Below are positions 11,105 through 22,319 of a stretch of DNA of 35,409 nucleotides, piece after piece. This DNA comes from Gnetum montanum (lineage: Eukaryota; Streptophyta; Gnetopsida; Gnetales; Gnetaceae): contig MNCI01003962.1 of NCBI GenBank assembly GCA_015680685.1, positions 483,161-518,569 of the forward strand, read 5' to 3'. Within the stretch, counting starts at the first letter, position 1. Every line of letters begins with the position of its first letter. The notes under the pieces are model-generated. The model ran no database searches. It had not been told where the DNA came from and saw only the letters and a list, made by a program, of their open reading frames with translations. Position numbers and translations under genes: made by a program.

Positions 11105-13741
11105 ATGGCTTTTTCAACTACTGCTGCCAATGCCTTCAACATTGAAGTTCCCATCATGCTTCAAGGCACTATTGGTGCCGAACAATCGTTGAACCTGATG
11201 CTGGAAACATGTCGATCTCTTAGAATCCAAAATCGAGGACCTAAGGAATTGGCCCTGCAACATGAACGTTACAGTTTCCTCTGTGCAAAGGTGTAGGCCA
11301 ATCTATCCTTGGATGTACATGAACTCGAGGACAAATGTAGCTTCGAGTTCGCTTACTGCAACGAGAAGGAATTTGTTCATACTCTCGGCATTTCTTTACC
11401 TTTAACACAAGTGTACGAAAGGATTTTGGACCAACTAATCTAGTTGGCTAGGCTTAGGGAGCAACAGGACATAGTGTCCAACCAAGACGATGCCTTCCAG
11501 GATGGACAGGAGGAACTTGATTTCCAATCGGATGAGGGAGGCCCAACCGACCCCACTCCTATTCCTCCTGCCCAATCCTTCTAGGCCAAGCCATCATCTA
11601 TTACCGCTCCCTTTGTAATCACACCTACACTTCCGCAACCCACAACTACAACTGCTATGGGTAGCCACGCCAATCCCGCGGCGTTCCGATGCCCGCTTTT
11701 TCCTGTTTCACCTATCTCGTTTGCAGCTACTATTCCTTTGCAGGATGTTCAGCAGTCTATTATTGTGGCACATAACATGCCAACCATGGCTACCCTGCCA
11801 CATGTGCATACCGTACCTACCTCACAAGCATATACGACTTTTGTCTCTATTCCTACATTCACATCTATTCCACCCACTATGATGGGCCCTAGCCCATCCA
11901 CATGGTGGACCCCATTTGCTCCTTTGCCTACACCACAACCATTGCAGATGTCTCACTACATGCGCTCTCAAATACACCAAGCCTCACAGTTAGCACAGCC
12001 TAACACAGGGCTATGGTCTATGCTGCCAGTAACACAAGCAGTCCATCCACCAACCCAACCTACGGTCACTGCCTTAACAACACCACCTACCAGGTGGTGG
12101 ACAACATAGGAAGCACCACTCGTGGGTGTTGTTCCAACGGTACCATTGATGGATCACATCGCCACCCCCACCATACCATAAGTGAGAGGGGCCTCCACAG
12201 CTCCCCAACCGCCTACAACGTGGCTGGGTCTAGACCAAGTGTTTCAGCTCATCCAGACCCTCACTGAGGAAATAAAATGCCTCAAAGCTGCTAGGTTTGA
12301 CATGGTACAAGTCATGGACTTTTACTAGGATGACCTTATCAATCCTACAATTCCCGCCTTAACACTACCCCCAGGGATGTCTCTCTCACATTTCATGAAG
12401 TATGATGGGGAGGGAGATCCCAATGCACATCTTGTCACCTTTAGGTCTGAGTCTCTGCTACTACAGTAATGGCCACACACAATCATTCATGTCTTCGCCA
12501 TGTCCCTAGCTGAGAAAGCCTTGGATTTGTACCATGTGTTACCATGCTCATCCATTTCAACTTTGGAAGAGCTGCTGACCCAATTCGTGATGCGCTTCAA
12601 ATACAACTTGAAGCCAGAAACCATGCTAGATCAGTTGATGAGTGTGAAACAAGATCCCCTAGAGACAAACCAAAAGTTTATCCAATTTTGGAGTGAAACC
12701 CTTAATGAGATCTGTGATCCCATCATGGAGGCCCACCAGTTAGCCATCTTTAAGGGCATAGTGAATGACTTCATCAAGTCAAAACTGTACTACCTTGCTC
12801 CTCGTTCTCTTAGTCAATCTTTTGCTCAGACTAAGAGCATATAAGATGTGGCCGAGCCAAGCAAAGACCTGACCTATGTCTCTTACAAGAACACCTTTGA
12901 AAAGAAGGAAAATGGTAAAGCCCCAACAACCACAGTGGCCACTATGGCAGCCGAGGCCAAGCCCAAACCTAGCAACAATGGTAGCAAGAACAGCAAGAAA
13001 CCAGCCACACCGCGACCAACCCTGCACCCAAACAGGGCCATGTGCCGCAACTTGCTACGCCCACACCTGAGACATCTGCATAACCCAAGCCCAACTTTGA
13101 GTGCAAAGACCACTCAAAGTACACCCCATTTCCTCTTAAGCCTTTAGAACTTCTAAAGCAATTTCTAGCAGTGGGATACATCTGACATAAATAGATGTCA
13201 AAAGAAGCAATCGCAAAACATCAATGCTACTGTGAGCTCCTTAGGAATCCCTCTTTGGTTGTACCCAATGAGCCTCCGGTTCCTAAACCAGTTTTGTGAC
13301 TACCACCAACAATGTGGTCACAACACGGATTCCTCTCTGGTGTTGCAGGATGACATCCAGAGATTAATCGACCAAGGGAAATTGGTGTTGGACAAAAGTA
13401 ACCCCGTACACCTCAAAAACCAATCTATGTATGTCTACACATACCCACTCAATGCCAACAATGCCGATTACATGATCAATCCCATCAGCATCAACAGTGA
13501 TCCTAGGTCACCCCAGCGACCATTCGTAGTCTGTGTGCCTCAGCACAGTGCACCAGTACCACAAGTAGCTAATCAAAGCTCGCAACAGCCTTTCATCTTG
13601 AGAGTCCCACCATGGGCATCCACTTTCATGCCACCTATTGGCAGGGCCATGCAGTCCTGCCTGCTAATACCTATAGCTCCATTCGTCATTAGGGGGCTAA
13701 CGTCCTCGATGGCCCCTATCTTACATGAAATAGCTGAGTAG
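11105..13741 (+). pseudogene. gag: E1 gag polyprotein (broken)
   Basis: The frame starts at ATG 11105 (MAFSTTAANAF) and stays in one frame to about 13090 despite in-frame stops (TAG at 11294, TAG/TAA near 12107, 12170, 12327, 12467, 12842). It has an N-terminal region, a Pro/Thr-rich linker (11657-12109), and then the retrotransposon gag capsid domain around 12370-12830 with MSLSHFMKYDGEGDPNAHL, followed by the region around ELLTQFVMRF. A basic/Asn-Pro-rich segment follows. After a local frame disturbance near 13090-13260, the Tat-type C-x2-H-x4-GH motif appears (CDYHQQCGH); the terminal Cys usual in this motif is Ser here. This protein would form the virus-like particle and bind the element RNA. 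Confidence 0.85.
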
Positions 13742-13989
13742 CCTTCTCACCCCGCAAGGTAAGAAGTCCACTTCGCAGGCGAGATGTCTAAGGGAAGTAC
13801 CATCTCAGGTACATCCAAGCCTACGTCTTCACTCCCTGTATTTGTGACAAGGAAAAGGTCGACATGACCACGCAGCCTGCATCATTCTGCCAACAAGTAT
13901 CTGAGCCCAAATCCAAAGTTTCTTCTCCTCAAGAAATTTGTCTTCTGGGATAGATAGAAGAGGAGGAAGACGTCAAACTAGGAGGTGGC

Positions 13990-14910
13990 CAAGACCTCTT
14001 AGACACCCTCACATAGGTCAATCAAGCTCTAAAGCAAAAGAACACTATGTTGAGCTTGTACGACTTGATCATTACATCTACTCCACACCACAAGGGTCTG
14101 ATCCGCATGTTGACAGTGACTTCGGTCAAAGAAGACATGCCTGCGGAAGAAGAAGCGATTTACTCGGTCATGCTTCCCTCCACGCCCACAGGACCAAAAC
14201 AACCTCAACTAACCTTTTGTTACAATGCCATTAGGGAAGACCCTGAGAAGGATCATGTGACTACGTCACCCCTGTTCATCACAATTTGGGTCGATCAACA
14301 GCAGATCCGAAGGGTACACATTGATGATGGGGCCACCATGAATGTCATCCCCTTCCCCATTGTGGACAAGCTAGGCTTGGTCAACTAGATCAAGCCCACA
14401 ACAATGACATGCCTAAGGTCATTCAATGGGACACGAGTCGTGGTGAAGGGCACGATTCACATAAACTTCATAGCAGGGGACTAGTTCCCCATAGATGCAA
14501 TGTTCATTGTGGTCGAGGAGATGCCTAGGTTTAACCTGATCTTGGGGAGATCATGGTTAGCACAACTTAGGATTGTCTCCTTGCCCATACACCATGAGAT
14601 CCACCTACCTTACGTAGCTAGAGAAGTGGTGATCCACGGTGATGAAATAACAACGCAAGCGATCCACAATGTAGGCATGGAAGAAGTCTTAGAAGTCATA
14701 ACTTCTGAGAACGAAGCACCTATTGCAACCTATACTAACTACTCGACAGAGGGCTCAGCTCAACAAGTTGATCTCCTAAACGAAAATGCATGGACTAAGT
14801 TGCCCTTCCAAGTAGGAGATGGCGATGCAGACGAAGGCCCTGGTAGAGCATCTCGGCCTTACGTCTCACTCAACCAACGTCGGGTCAAGAAGCAACTTCG
14901 CCTAGTGTAG
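13990..14910 (+). pseudogene. E1 aspartic protease (broken)
   Basis: Retropepsin-like protease region in a different frame from gag. A pre-protease block (MLSLYDLIITSTPHHKGLIR) precedes it. The active-site loop reads IDDGATMNVIP at about 14320-14352, with DDG in place of the common D-S/T-G. The flap-distal strand NLILGRSWL and the downstream HHEIHLPY block are clear. In-frame stops at 14386 and near 14483 interrupt it. The final stop at 14908 lies about 370 bp from the 3' end of the antisense gene, so the two are convergent. The - strand homologue in E2 (34790-35409) aligns along this whole region. Confidence 0.85.
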
Positions 14911-14950
14911 CAACCCCACTGCTTCCTACCCACACACTACTCGTATGCTT

Positions 14951-15123
14951 CAATGCTATGGCCCAAAATGGCCTAAAACTAGCGATACGCAATGGCCCAA
15001 AATGGCCTAAAACTAGTAATTCTACGCTATGGCCCGAAATGGCCTAAAACTAGCGATACACAATGGCCCTAAATGGCCTAAAACTAGCGATACACAATGG
15101 CCCTAAATGGCCTAAAACTAGCA
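14951..15123 (+). repeat. E1 post-protease tandem repeat
   Basis: Five imperfect units of about 33-40 bp containing AATGGCCCAAAATGGCC and TAAAACTAGCGATAC. They occupy the gap between the converging protease and antisense genes. E2 has a related array (GGCCTAAAACTAG on its coding strand) at 34541-34331, the same gap. Confidence 0.85.
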
Positions 15124-16979
15124 CATGAAAGCATGAACATTTTATACAAAACACATGTATGCAGTACGCAAGTTAGCGCAAAATCCTCTTGCTTCATTTA
15201 AAACTGTTATCTTTCAATGTTTTCAAAATTCATTACAAAAAGTTCAAAAATCCAAGTCTTCAAAAAAAAATCCCATGCAATCATGGGTTGTCTCTGTTCA
15301 CATCTTTTTCACCATCCGCTCCTACATCATTACCCTGTGCATTCCCTTCTCCCAAGTTGCCCTCTGCCGGCTCTTTGTTCCCTCCCTCTACAGGTGCTAT
15401 GCCACCACCTAGGGCCTACATCGCAGGGGTAAAGTGGTTAGTGAGGCCAACAAACACAAACTACAACCAAGCATAAACATTAACATGGTAGAACGTAACT
15501 AACCTGAGAAGGTCTCATGTCTGTCTTGAAAGGTATCTCGCCTAAACCGAGCCTGAGGCAATGCTAGAACTCCTCTACCATGATATCTATCCAACACCTT
15601 CTGTTCGGTGTAGAATCTATTGCGGCAGCTCTCCCCCTTTCGGCGGGTGTCCACGTTGATGGCCCTAGAGAATAGGAGACGGTCACAGCCTCTCCTTTGG
15701 AAAGATGTCACCTTCAGGTTAGGAGATTTCGTGACCTTGACCTACTCTTTGAACCTGGTGTAAGCCTCAAAAGCTTCAATGGCATTTATCAATGCTTCGT
15801 ACGTAAATGCCTATCCAGCAACGTCTTTGTATAACTTACGATGGGTGGCATTTTCCTGTTTATACATATGCTTATGGTTTCTTTGGTTCTGCCCCCATTT
15901 GAAAGTCTTGGCACTGAGTTCTTTTAGATCTTGACACTTATGGTCCAATAAGTCCATCTGCATGCACTGCTCTATCAGTTCGTGGGTAGTCTCGACATTC
16001 TGGTGTGCAACTGTTCAAAACCTAGCATGTTCTACCACCGCGGTGTGCCAATCCTCGTTGTTAGTTTTGCGAGCCATGAGAAACTCATTCCTTGACTTGA
16101 GGTCCTGCACCTCAGCCCTCAAGTTAGGTTCCCTCTGTTCTACCTTTTGGGCTTGTTTCCACAACTCCTCATTGGTATGCTTGCACTCCCACAGAGAGCA
16201 TGCTGAGTGCAAAGCACATTTACAGACCTCGTTGTATGCACAACAAGACACCTTGCTCACTTTTGAAGGGAATGTGGACACGGCATCGACTTTCAAAGGT
16301 CGTGTCAAGTCCCATTTGAGTTGAGAGGCTACCATGACAAAAGAACACACTAGTCGCATTAGCATAGCATAAGTAGAAAATGAAAGAAAATTTAGCATAC
16401 CAATGCGACAGCAGATAACACTACTACTTACTTGCTTCAGGGTCCACCTGTTGAAGGCACTTAATCATGTCATCAACAATCCCCTGCATAAACATGAATT
16501 TGTAGAGGATTTTAGCCCAAGGCCCAGTGTGAACTGGAGTGGGTCCTGTGGCATTAGCAGTAGCATCCGTCACATAACTAAACACATTCGCAATGACCAA
16601 AATGGACTACGATAAGGTAGACATATTGCCAAACTCACCAACGTCCGGTTACGGTATCTTTTCAAGTTTTCACAAAACGATGGTAGAGGCTTGGCCAAAA
16701 GTTCCTCCTAGGTCCCTATGGACCTCCTCTTCATGCGTTGATGCTTTTCCTTTGAGGAGACCAGTGTCTTGTTTATTCACAGGGGATTCCTCAGTAGGAG
16801 GATCCTCCCTAATGATGAGAGCCCCTTCCTTAGCCGTAGGAGCTCCCTTCTTCTTGATTGGAGCCCCTCTCTCCAAAACTGGGGCCTCCATGTCCGTATT
16901 CATCATCCCCACCTTAGGATCCGAAACCTCTTCATCACCTTTATCTACATTAGCTCGAAGCAAGTTAGCCTAAGGCAGA

Positions 16980-17021
16980 TGCTACACTATGCTACACCAC
17001 CTAGTGTAGCATAGTGTAGCA
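16980..17021. repeat. Perfect 18-bp inverted repeat in antisense-gene intron 3
   Basis: TGCTACACTATGCTACAC (16980-16997) and its exact reverse complement (17004-17021) are separated by 6 bp, inside the intron 17058-16970. It is built from the same GCTAC/GCATAG units as the LTR inverted repeats. The homologous E2 intron (32229-32336) lacks it, so it arose or was inserted in the E1 lineage. Confidence 0.85.
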
Positions 17022-18558
17022 GACCACAACAAAGTAAGTATTGAACGAAAGCACTTACCAATAGGAGGTCGTGTCCTCTGTAGTTTGAAATGTAGTCTTC
17101 GTCCCTCCTCCTCCTCCACGTGAAGGGCTAGGGAAGGCCTCTTCTACCATAATGCGCTTGCCACCATTTTAGCTATGAAACGTTCACCCCAAGATACGCT
17201 ACCATCCATGGCGGGGGACATCTCTCCTACATTGTCCTAGCCACAAATGTTGTGGTCCACCTGATCCATAGTCGTTATGGAAAATGACTCCCCAACTACT
17301 TCTGGGGGATCTTGGGCTCGAATGGTATGAAAGACTTAGCGAATTCAGGGTCTGGAAATCTGGTTGCGATTTCGCACGACCCAGTTTCCTCTCTCCTGAA
17401 CCACCAAGAACTCCATGAAACACTTACGGTAGCTTATATAAAAGGTGTAGTGGATGTTGGAGTGAGACTATTTTTGTACGGTGCCCCAAGATCTCAAACT
17501 GCAAGCCTTTACACAGAGACTCGGCCCAGTTGTATCAAGTTCCCTCCTCCAGGACTTCACGCATTTCCCAGGCCTGCTCAAGCCCTAGGACCTTTCCCTA
17601 GGTGAGTAGCTATGGAAATGTGCGAGCACGAAAAATAGGATAGAACTCCTTGGTGGGTCCTTCCTTGAGTTTCTCCATAGGAAGCCTCTTACACTGTTTG
17701 GTGAGCTCTATCCACTCCTAGAGGTCCTTCTTCTGAAGGGTCAACTCTATCTTGGATTTTAACCATATCAAAATGCCTTTAGCAAGGATGTCAAACAGAT
17801 CCACGAATAGCTAGTCATTGATGTCAATGACCACCCGCATGCTATGCATGCGCAAGCAAAAATGGCCCACCTTTTCGGAAAAGGATTTGATCAAGGATGC
17901 ATCTCGGTTGCGGGAACGTTCGAATTCAAGGCCAGGAATAGATCCATAAGCCCCACCTTTTTGATGTTTTTGAGTAGAGCATCCAAGGCCCTACCATTCA
18001 ACCAATGCTAGCTCTTCTCTACTTTCCCATACTTGAAGTAGACATTCGCCCCCTATGCCTTGGAGGTTACTACCATCACCTCCTTAGGCTTCTTCGCCTC
18101 TGCAATATGTTCACAAAATGTTTAGCACAAATATGGAGGAAATTCAAAAATTGTAAAGATATTTAAACACATGACACTTACCGCTCAACCTACCAGGTCG
18201 ATATGGCAGTGGGAATATTGGGAGTTCAACCAGAGCTTTTTCAACCATGACCGGTTTGAAGGGTTTTGTCCACGCCTCGTCCAACCAGCCCTGTCCCTTG
18301 CATTGATTGTAGAAGGGGGAATACACATCTAGGTAGGTGTGATATTCACCTCCACATTGACAAATCATGCCTGCCCGTAGGTTCTCAGCAGAAGAGAACT
18401 CTTGTAGGGCTAGCTATGTTATGGCCAGTAGATCTACTAGGTCATGAAAACCATTCTCGTTGAGGAAGAACCTGGTAGCAAACACATACTGTTAGCATTA
18501 GGCCACCATCGCCAACATCACACAAACATAGTAGAACAAAGTTGCAAAACTCATCCAC

Positions 18559-19004
18559 CAGCAATGTAGATAATTCCTTGAGGGTTCTGGAAGCACGTCA
18601 TCATAAAACGTGTAAGGAATAATGTGTTGAAATGGTGGTAGCAGTTATACTCAGTCATCCTCTAGATTTAGGCCAAGCGCCTTACCCCTATTAGGCGCTG
18701 ACTGGATCCTTCTCCCCGCCTACTCATGATTGCCCCATTGGTCAAGAACCTTAAAATACCTTGGCTTGCCCTAGGAAAAATGGCTTCTATGACGACGGCC
18801 GCCTCCTCCTCCTCTGGGGAGGACCAAACAACCACGCTGAAGTGATCAAGGAGGAATTGCAAGAAGTCATGTGCCCCTGGCCTGAACTAGACCCCTTGCT
18901 CTTCCATACATATCTAGGGAGGAGGAGCATTGGCCATAGGTCTGCTCACGTGACATAGGACCCCTCTAACTTCCAAAATAATTAGCCTACGTCTTAACCT
19001 CACC
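18559..19004 (-). other. HAD/FCP1-like phosphatase domain exon of E1 antisense gene
   Basis: The exon follows acceptor TTGTGTTGTGCAG. Eleven codons in is LIILEVRGVLC, matching HAD motif I (hydrophobic strand, then D-x-x-G-h-L) but with the nucleophile Asp replaced by Glu (18973-18971). Next comes RPGAHDFLQFLLDHFSVVVW, the FCP1/NIF-family pattern RPG-x-x-x-FL...F-x-VVVWSS. A later block LEDD...LLPPF resembles the distal acidic motif. Known FCP1/NIF proteins dephosphorylate Ser/Thr, for example on the RNA polymerase II tail. The E2 exon has Asp at motif I. Assignment is by pattern only. Confidence 0.5.
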
Positions 19005-19973
19005 CTGCACAACACAATTTGCAAAATGGTAGCATCGTTATCTAAGGATAATACAGCAGCACCTAGCAGTTGATATGTATATCGTAGCATAACCCTCCAC
19101 CCACACATAGCATAGTAAGGGTGTAAAAGACTAGCATAACAAGAACATGCAAGTAGCCTAGCATAACAATAGAACAATGGATTCCATGCCCTAACAAAAC
19201 ACGTGTTGCACCGTCATGTCACACATGGCCTAGCCCTTCTAAGGGTTCTACGTTACGCCATTCGAAGAACAAGCAACCTAAACTACTTGAGCCCCATGGT
19301 TATGACAGCCGTGGTGGTGGCAATTTAAGCGACCTTGCATGCAACAATGACGCAATGTTTATGCATCTTCCATGACCGAAACGGCGATAGCGGCAAATGC
19401 AAGGGCCAAAATGACACGACAACAGAAAAAACAAGTGGACAAGAATGGATGCAAGGTGAATAGGATGCAAAATGAAAACAAAGAATAATGGAAAACACAA
19501 AACAAAAAAAAATAGAGGAAGCATAACCTACTGGGTCAATGATATGCTCCTCCATGCCGTAACATGTAACTGTATTGCGTGACCCGGGGTCTTCTTCATC
19601 TCCTCGACCTTCACAAGTGTCAAATGAGTCTTAGGAGCCATTGTCCTAATTGCAAATGTACACTCTTCGCTATAAAAACTCACCTCGCTAGCTACTATCA
19701 CAATTTCTTCATGCTCCGAAATCACCTTGTGCTCTGATGTGGGCTCTGCGCTCTTACGGTGAGAATGGCAAAATTGCCAGGGCTTAATCCCTACTTATGG
19801 CCGTGATGGTAAGATGGGGAAAATTGTTGCCATACCTCTCTGATTAATGCAAAGCATGCCGTACAGCGTAGCATGCTCACCACAACATCATAGCACTATT
19901 AGCATTAAATCCTTGACACAGTTCGAGTTAGCTGCGTGCTTTTGTGAAAAAAAAATTATTTATCTTTGTTATA
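19005..19973 (-). other. Region upstream of the antisense gene; possible 5' exon
   Basis: The acceptor at 19006-19005 requires at least one upstream exon. A - strand open stretch at about 19730-19540 (contains EEIVIVASEVSFYSEECTF, then MAPKTHLTLVKVEEM) is a candidate, but its donor is unclear. GCATAGC / TAGCATA units like those of the LTR inverted repeats are scattered at 19083-19166 and 19857-19885. The antisense promoter should lie near here; I could not place it. Confidence 0.35.
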
Positions 19974-20105
19974 GGTCCGAAAAGACCTTCAACTAGAAAT
20001 CCTAGCAACCGGAACATGAAGGGTCTGAAAAGACCTTAAACTAGCAATCCTACCGTAGTTGCACTTTTAATGGTCCGAAAAGACCCTAAACCAGCAGTCT
20101 CGACC
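19974..20105 (+). repeat. E1 repeat cluster before RT
   Basis: Three units of about 50 bp begin GGTCCGAAAAGACC at about 19974, 20020 and 20072 and carry CTTAAACTAGCAATCC. They share the CTTAAACTAGCA core with the arrays at 14951 and 24056, so the antisense gene is bracketed by related repeats. Further single copies (ACACTAAACTAGCAACT, GACCTTAAACTGG) lie at about 20320 and 20430. Confidence 0.7.
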
Positions 20106-20544
20106 TGTTACGTTTGCAGTCCACAATCACATGGGCAGTTTTGCATCTTCCCGTAGTTTCGCACTTCCACATTGGCAGTGTCACAATTTCTAGTAGTTTT
20201 GTGTTAGTAGTCTGCATTTTTGTTTTAACAATTTTTCATTTCTTGTACCCACCATTTCTTGCTTCACATACCATCATTCTACATGTTAAAATTTTGCATG
20301 TTACAATCTGGCAATCCAAAATGACACTAAACTAGCAACTTGGCATTTGCATATTAATAGTTTCACAACTTTGCACTTTTGCATCTACATTTTTACATCT
20401 TTAGCGGTTCTGCACTCTCATGTCTTGGTGGTCCTCCATGACCTTAAACTGGAAAACTTTAATCTATACATCTTCACACTTCGCAAGTTGCATCTCGTCA
20501 CTACTTTGCAAATTTTTGTTATACACAATCTCTGCCAACAAACA
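20106..20544 (+). other. AT-rich leader between repeats and RT
   Basis: Pyrimidine- and AT-rich stretch rich in TTTGCA and CAT words, with no coding motif. It precedes the readable start of the RT frame near 20550. It could contain the 3' part of an Ogre-like intron joining protease to RT, but no splice site was established. Confidence 0.35.
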
Positions 20545-21794
20545 CCTCTTAAACAAGCTTTTGTCTCATGTTGCCAAGTCGAGCAAAAGACAGAAATCCA
20601 TCATGACCCCTCCACGCCCTTAACATTAGCAGGTCCACAAGGCAAGCTCGCGAGACAATTGAACCCCAACATGATCGACTGGGGGTTGACCATAGCTAGC
20701 ACCATAGAAGCCTTAAAAGCATCCCAAGACTAGCCCGAGCATCTAGTCAAAGCCCTAGATTTAGAGGCCAGGGATGTGATCAAGGACCCTCTCATCGAGA
20801 TGTCTATCACCACGTCTAAGGGGGAGATAAAAACATTGAAACTCAGCTCCCTCCTAGATGCACGAGTGCACAACAACGTAGCCAAGATCTTGCAAGATAA
20901 TATCCATGCCTTCACATGGTTGTACAGTAACATGCCAAGTCTAGATCTGCGGCTGATTCAGCACAACATCATCCTAGACCCGCATATGAAGGTAGTCAAG
21001 TAGAAGGCTCATAAAGTTAAGCTAGAAATCGCACTAGCTATGAGGGATGAAATCACCAAGCTATAGCAAGCTGGTTTCATCCATGTGGTTGACTACTCAG
21101 AGTGGGTGTCCAACATTGTTGTGGTTTTGAAGAAAACGGGAGAAATACGGATCTGTATAGACTTCCAAGATTTGAACAAGGTAACAATCAAGGACAACTT
21201 CCCACTTCCAAGCATCAATCAGCTCATCGACACCACGGATGGTCATGCTCTACTATCCTTCATGGATGATTTCTCCGAATATAACCAAATTCGCATTAAC
21301 CCAGAGTACCAGCTATCAACAACCTTCATGACCCCATGGGGTACCTTCTGCTATACCATGGTGCCCTTCGGGCTCAAGAATGCTAAAGGAACCTACCAAC
21401 AAGCCATGACCTACATCTTCAATAACTAATGTTAAACGACTATATGGATGATATAGCCATCAAGTCCAAGGAGGCAGCTGCTCACCCATGCAACCTAGGA
21501 ATAGTCCTCAAGTGCTGCCAAATGCAGGACTTGTGCCTCAATCCTAATAAGTGCATCTTTGGGGTGAAAATTACATGCATGTTAGGGTTCATAGTATCAG
21601 AGGTTGAAATACGGGTGGACCATGACAAAGTTAAGGCCATTTTCAACCTAGCACCTCCCACAAATCTTAAGGAGCTACGTGGTTTGCAGGATAGAGTACA
21701 ATTCATTCGAAGGTTCATAGCAAGGTTGACCGATAAGTTACACCCCATGCAAAATCTTCTAAAGAAGGAGGTTAACTTCAAGTGGACAACCTAG
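20545..21794 (+). pseudogene. pol: E1 reverse transcriptase (broken)
   Basis: The RT frame is readable from about 20550, with a pre-RT extension (PLIEMSITTSKGEIKTLKL). Fingers/palm motifs follow: VVVLKKTGEIRICIDFQDLN, FMDDFSEYNQIRI with the first catalytic Asp near 21261, FMTPWGTFCYTMVPFGLKN, and the catalytic YMDD box at 21441-21452. A frameshift at about 21427 separates the YMDD part from the upstream part. TAG stops at 21001 and 21064 replace probable Gln codons. The thumb and connection follow (LNPNKCIFGV, LKELRGLQ). Sequence similarity to the E2 copy is clear from TTFMTPW onward. Confidence 0.9.
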
Positions 21795-22226
21795 TGTCAA
21801 CAAGCCTTCGACAACTTGAAGAAGGAGCTTTCACACCTTCCAACTATGAATCTTCCACAAAGGGACAAACCCTTCTTCATCTACCTCACCACCTTCGACA
21901 CATCTGTCGTGGCACTGCTATGTCAGAAGTGAGATAACAGTTCTAAGATACCAATGTATCACTTAAGTCATGCACTAATAGTGCATGAGGAAAAATACAA
22001 TGAAGTGAAGAGGAATTTCCTTGCCTTAGTGTTCACACTAAAAATGTGGAGGCATTACCTGTTCTACAGTACAACCAACATCATTTGCAAAAGAAATATA
22101 CTTTGGGATATCACTAACAACCTATACGAAAGTAGAAGGATAGCCCGATGGAAGGCAATAACCACGGAGTTTTATTTACACTATGTAAGTCAATCGTCGA
22201 CGAAGGGTCAAGCTATAGCGATCTAA
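21795..22226 (+). pseudogene. pol: E1 first RNase H (degenerate)
   Basis: Follows RT in the same frame after a TAG. QQAFDNLKKELSHLP and the strand FFIYLTTFDTSV are the expected start of the Ty3/gypsy RNase H. Conserved YNEVKRNFLALVFTLKMWRH follows. The first strand lacks the usual catalytic Asp position, as is typical of Tat elements where this domain has become connection-like and a second RNase H is present. A TGA near 21931 and a TAA at 22224 interrupt it. Confidence 0.75.
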
Positions 22227-22319
22227 CTCACAGCCTCACCCATCAACGACCAAGCCACCATAGATCCCAAATTTCTGGACGAGCATGTTAGCAATGTCGA
22301 CTTTGTCCCATCGCACCTC

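Larger units (their letters stand above)
15281..19004 (-). pseudogene. E1 antisense multi-exon cargo gene with HAD-like N-terminal domain
   Basis: Inferred exons (- strand): 19004-18559, 18471-18182, 18099-17059, 16969-16432, 16328-15504, 15415-15281, with introns of 82-103 nt. Donors include GTAAGT at 18181, 17058 and 16431, GTTAGT at 15503 and a weak GTGGAT at 18558; acceptors include TTGTGCAG and ATTGCAG. Domains: HAD/FCP1-like (exon 1); a region with WFFLNENGF; a middle block with WLNGRALDALL, a VDLFDILAKGI segment, YPIFRARTFP and FMEFLVV; an acidic GAP-repeat segment; a coiled-coil-like segment (NEELWKQAQKVEQRE); and a Gly/Glu-rich tail ending TGA at 15281. The E2 gene at 30256-33988 is homologous throughout with matching exon sizes. 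At least one 5' exon is probably missing from this model. Stops, mostly TAG, and frameshifts break the copy. Family and function are not identified beyond the HAD-like part. Confidence 0.75.

Noticed and set aside
12779-13181. Several overlapping - strand ORFs opposite gag.
   Set aside because: They are shadows of the gag coding frame with no motif of their own.
18559-18658. ATG at 18658 (- strand) with a TAG just before it, mirrored in E2 at 30604, as the start of the antisense gene.
   Set aside because: Another frame through the same exon matches better between the two genes (PEPSRNY-type versus PDPSKHY-type), joins in phase to exon 2 in E1, and continues the HAD-like domain upstream.
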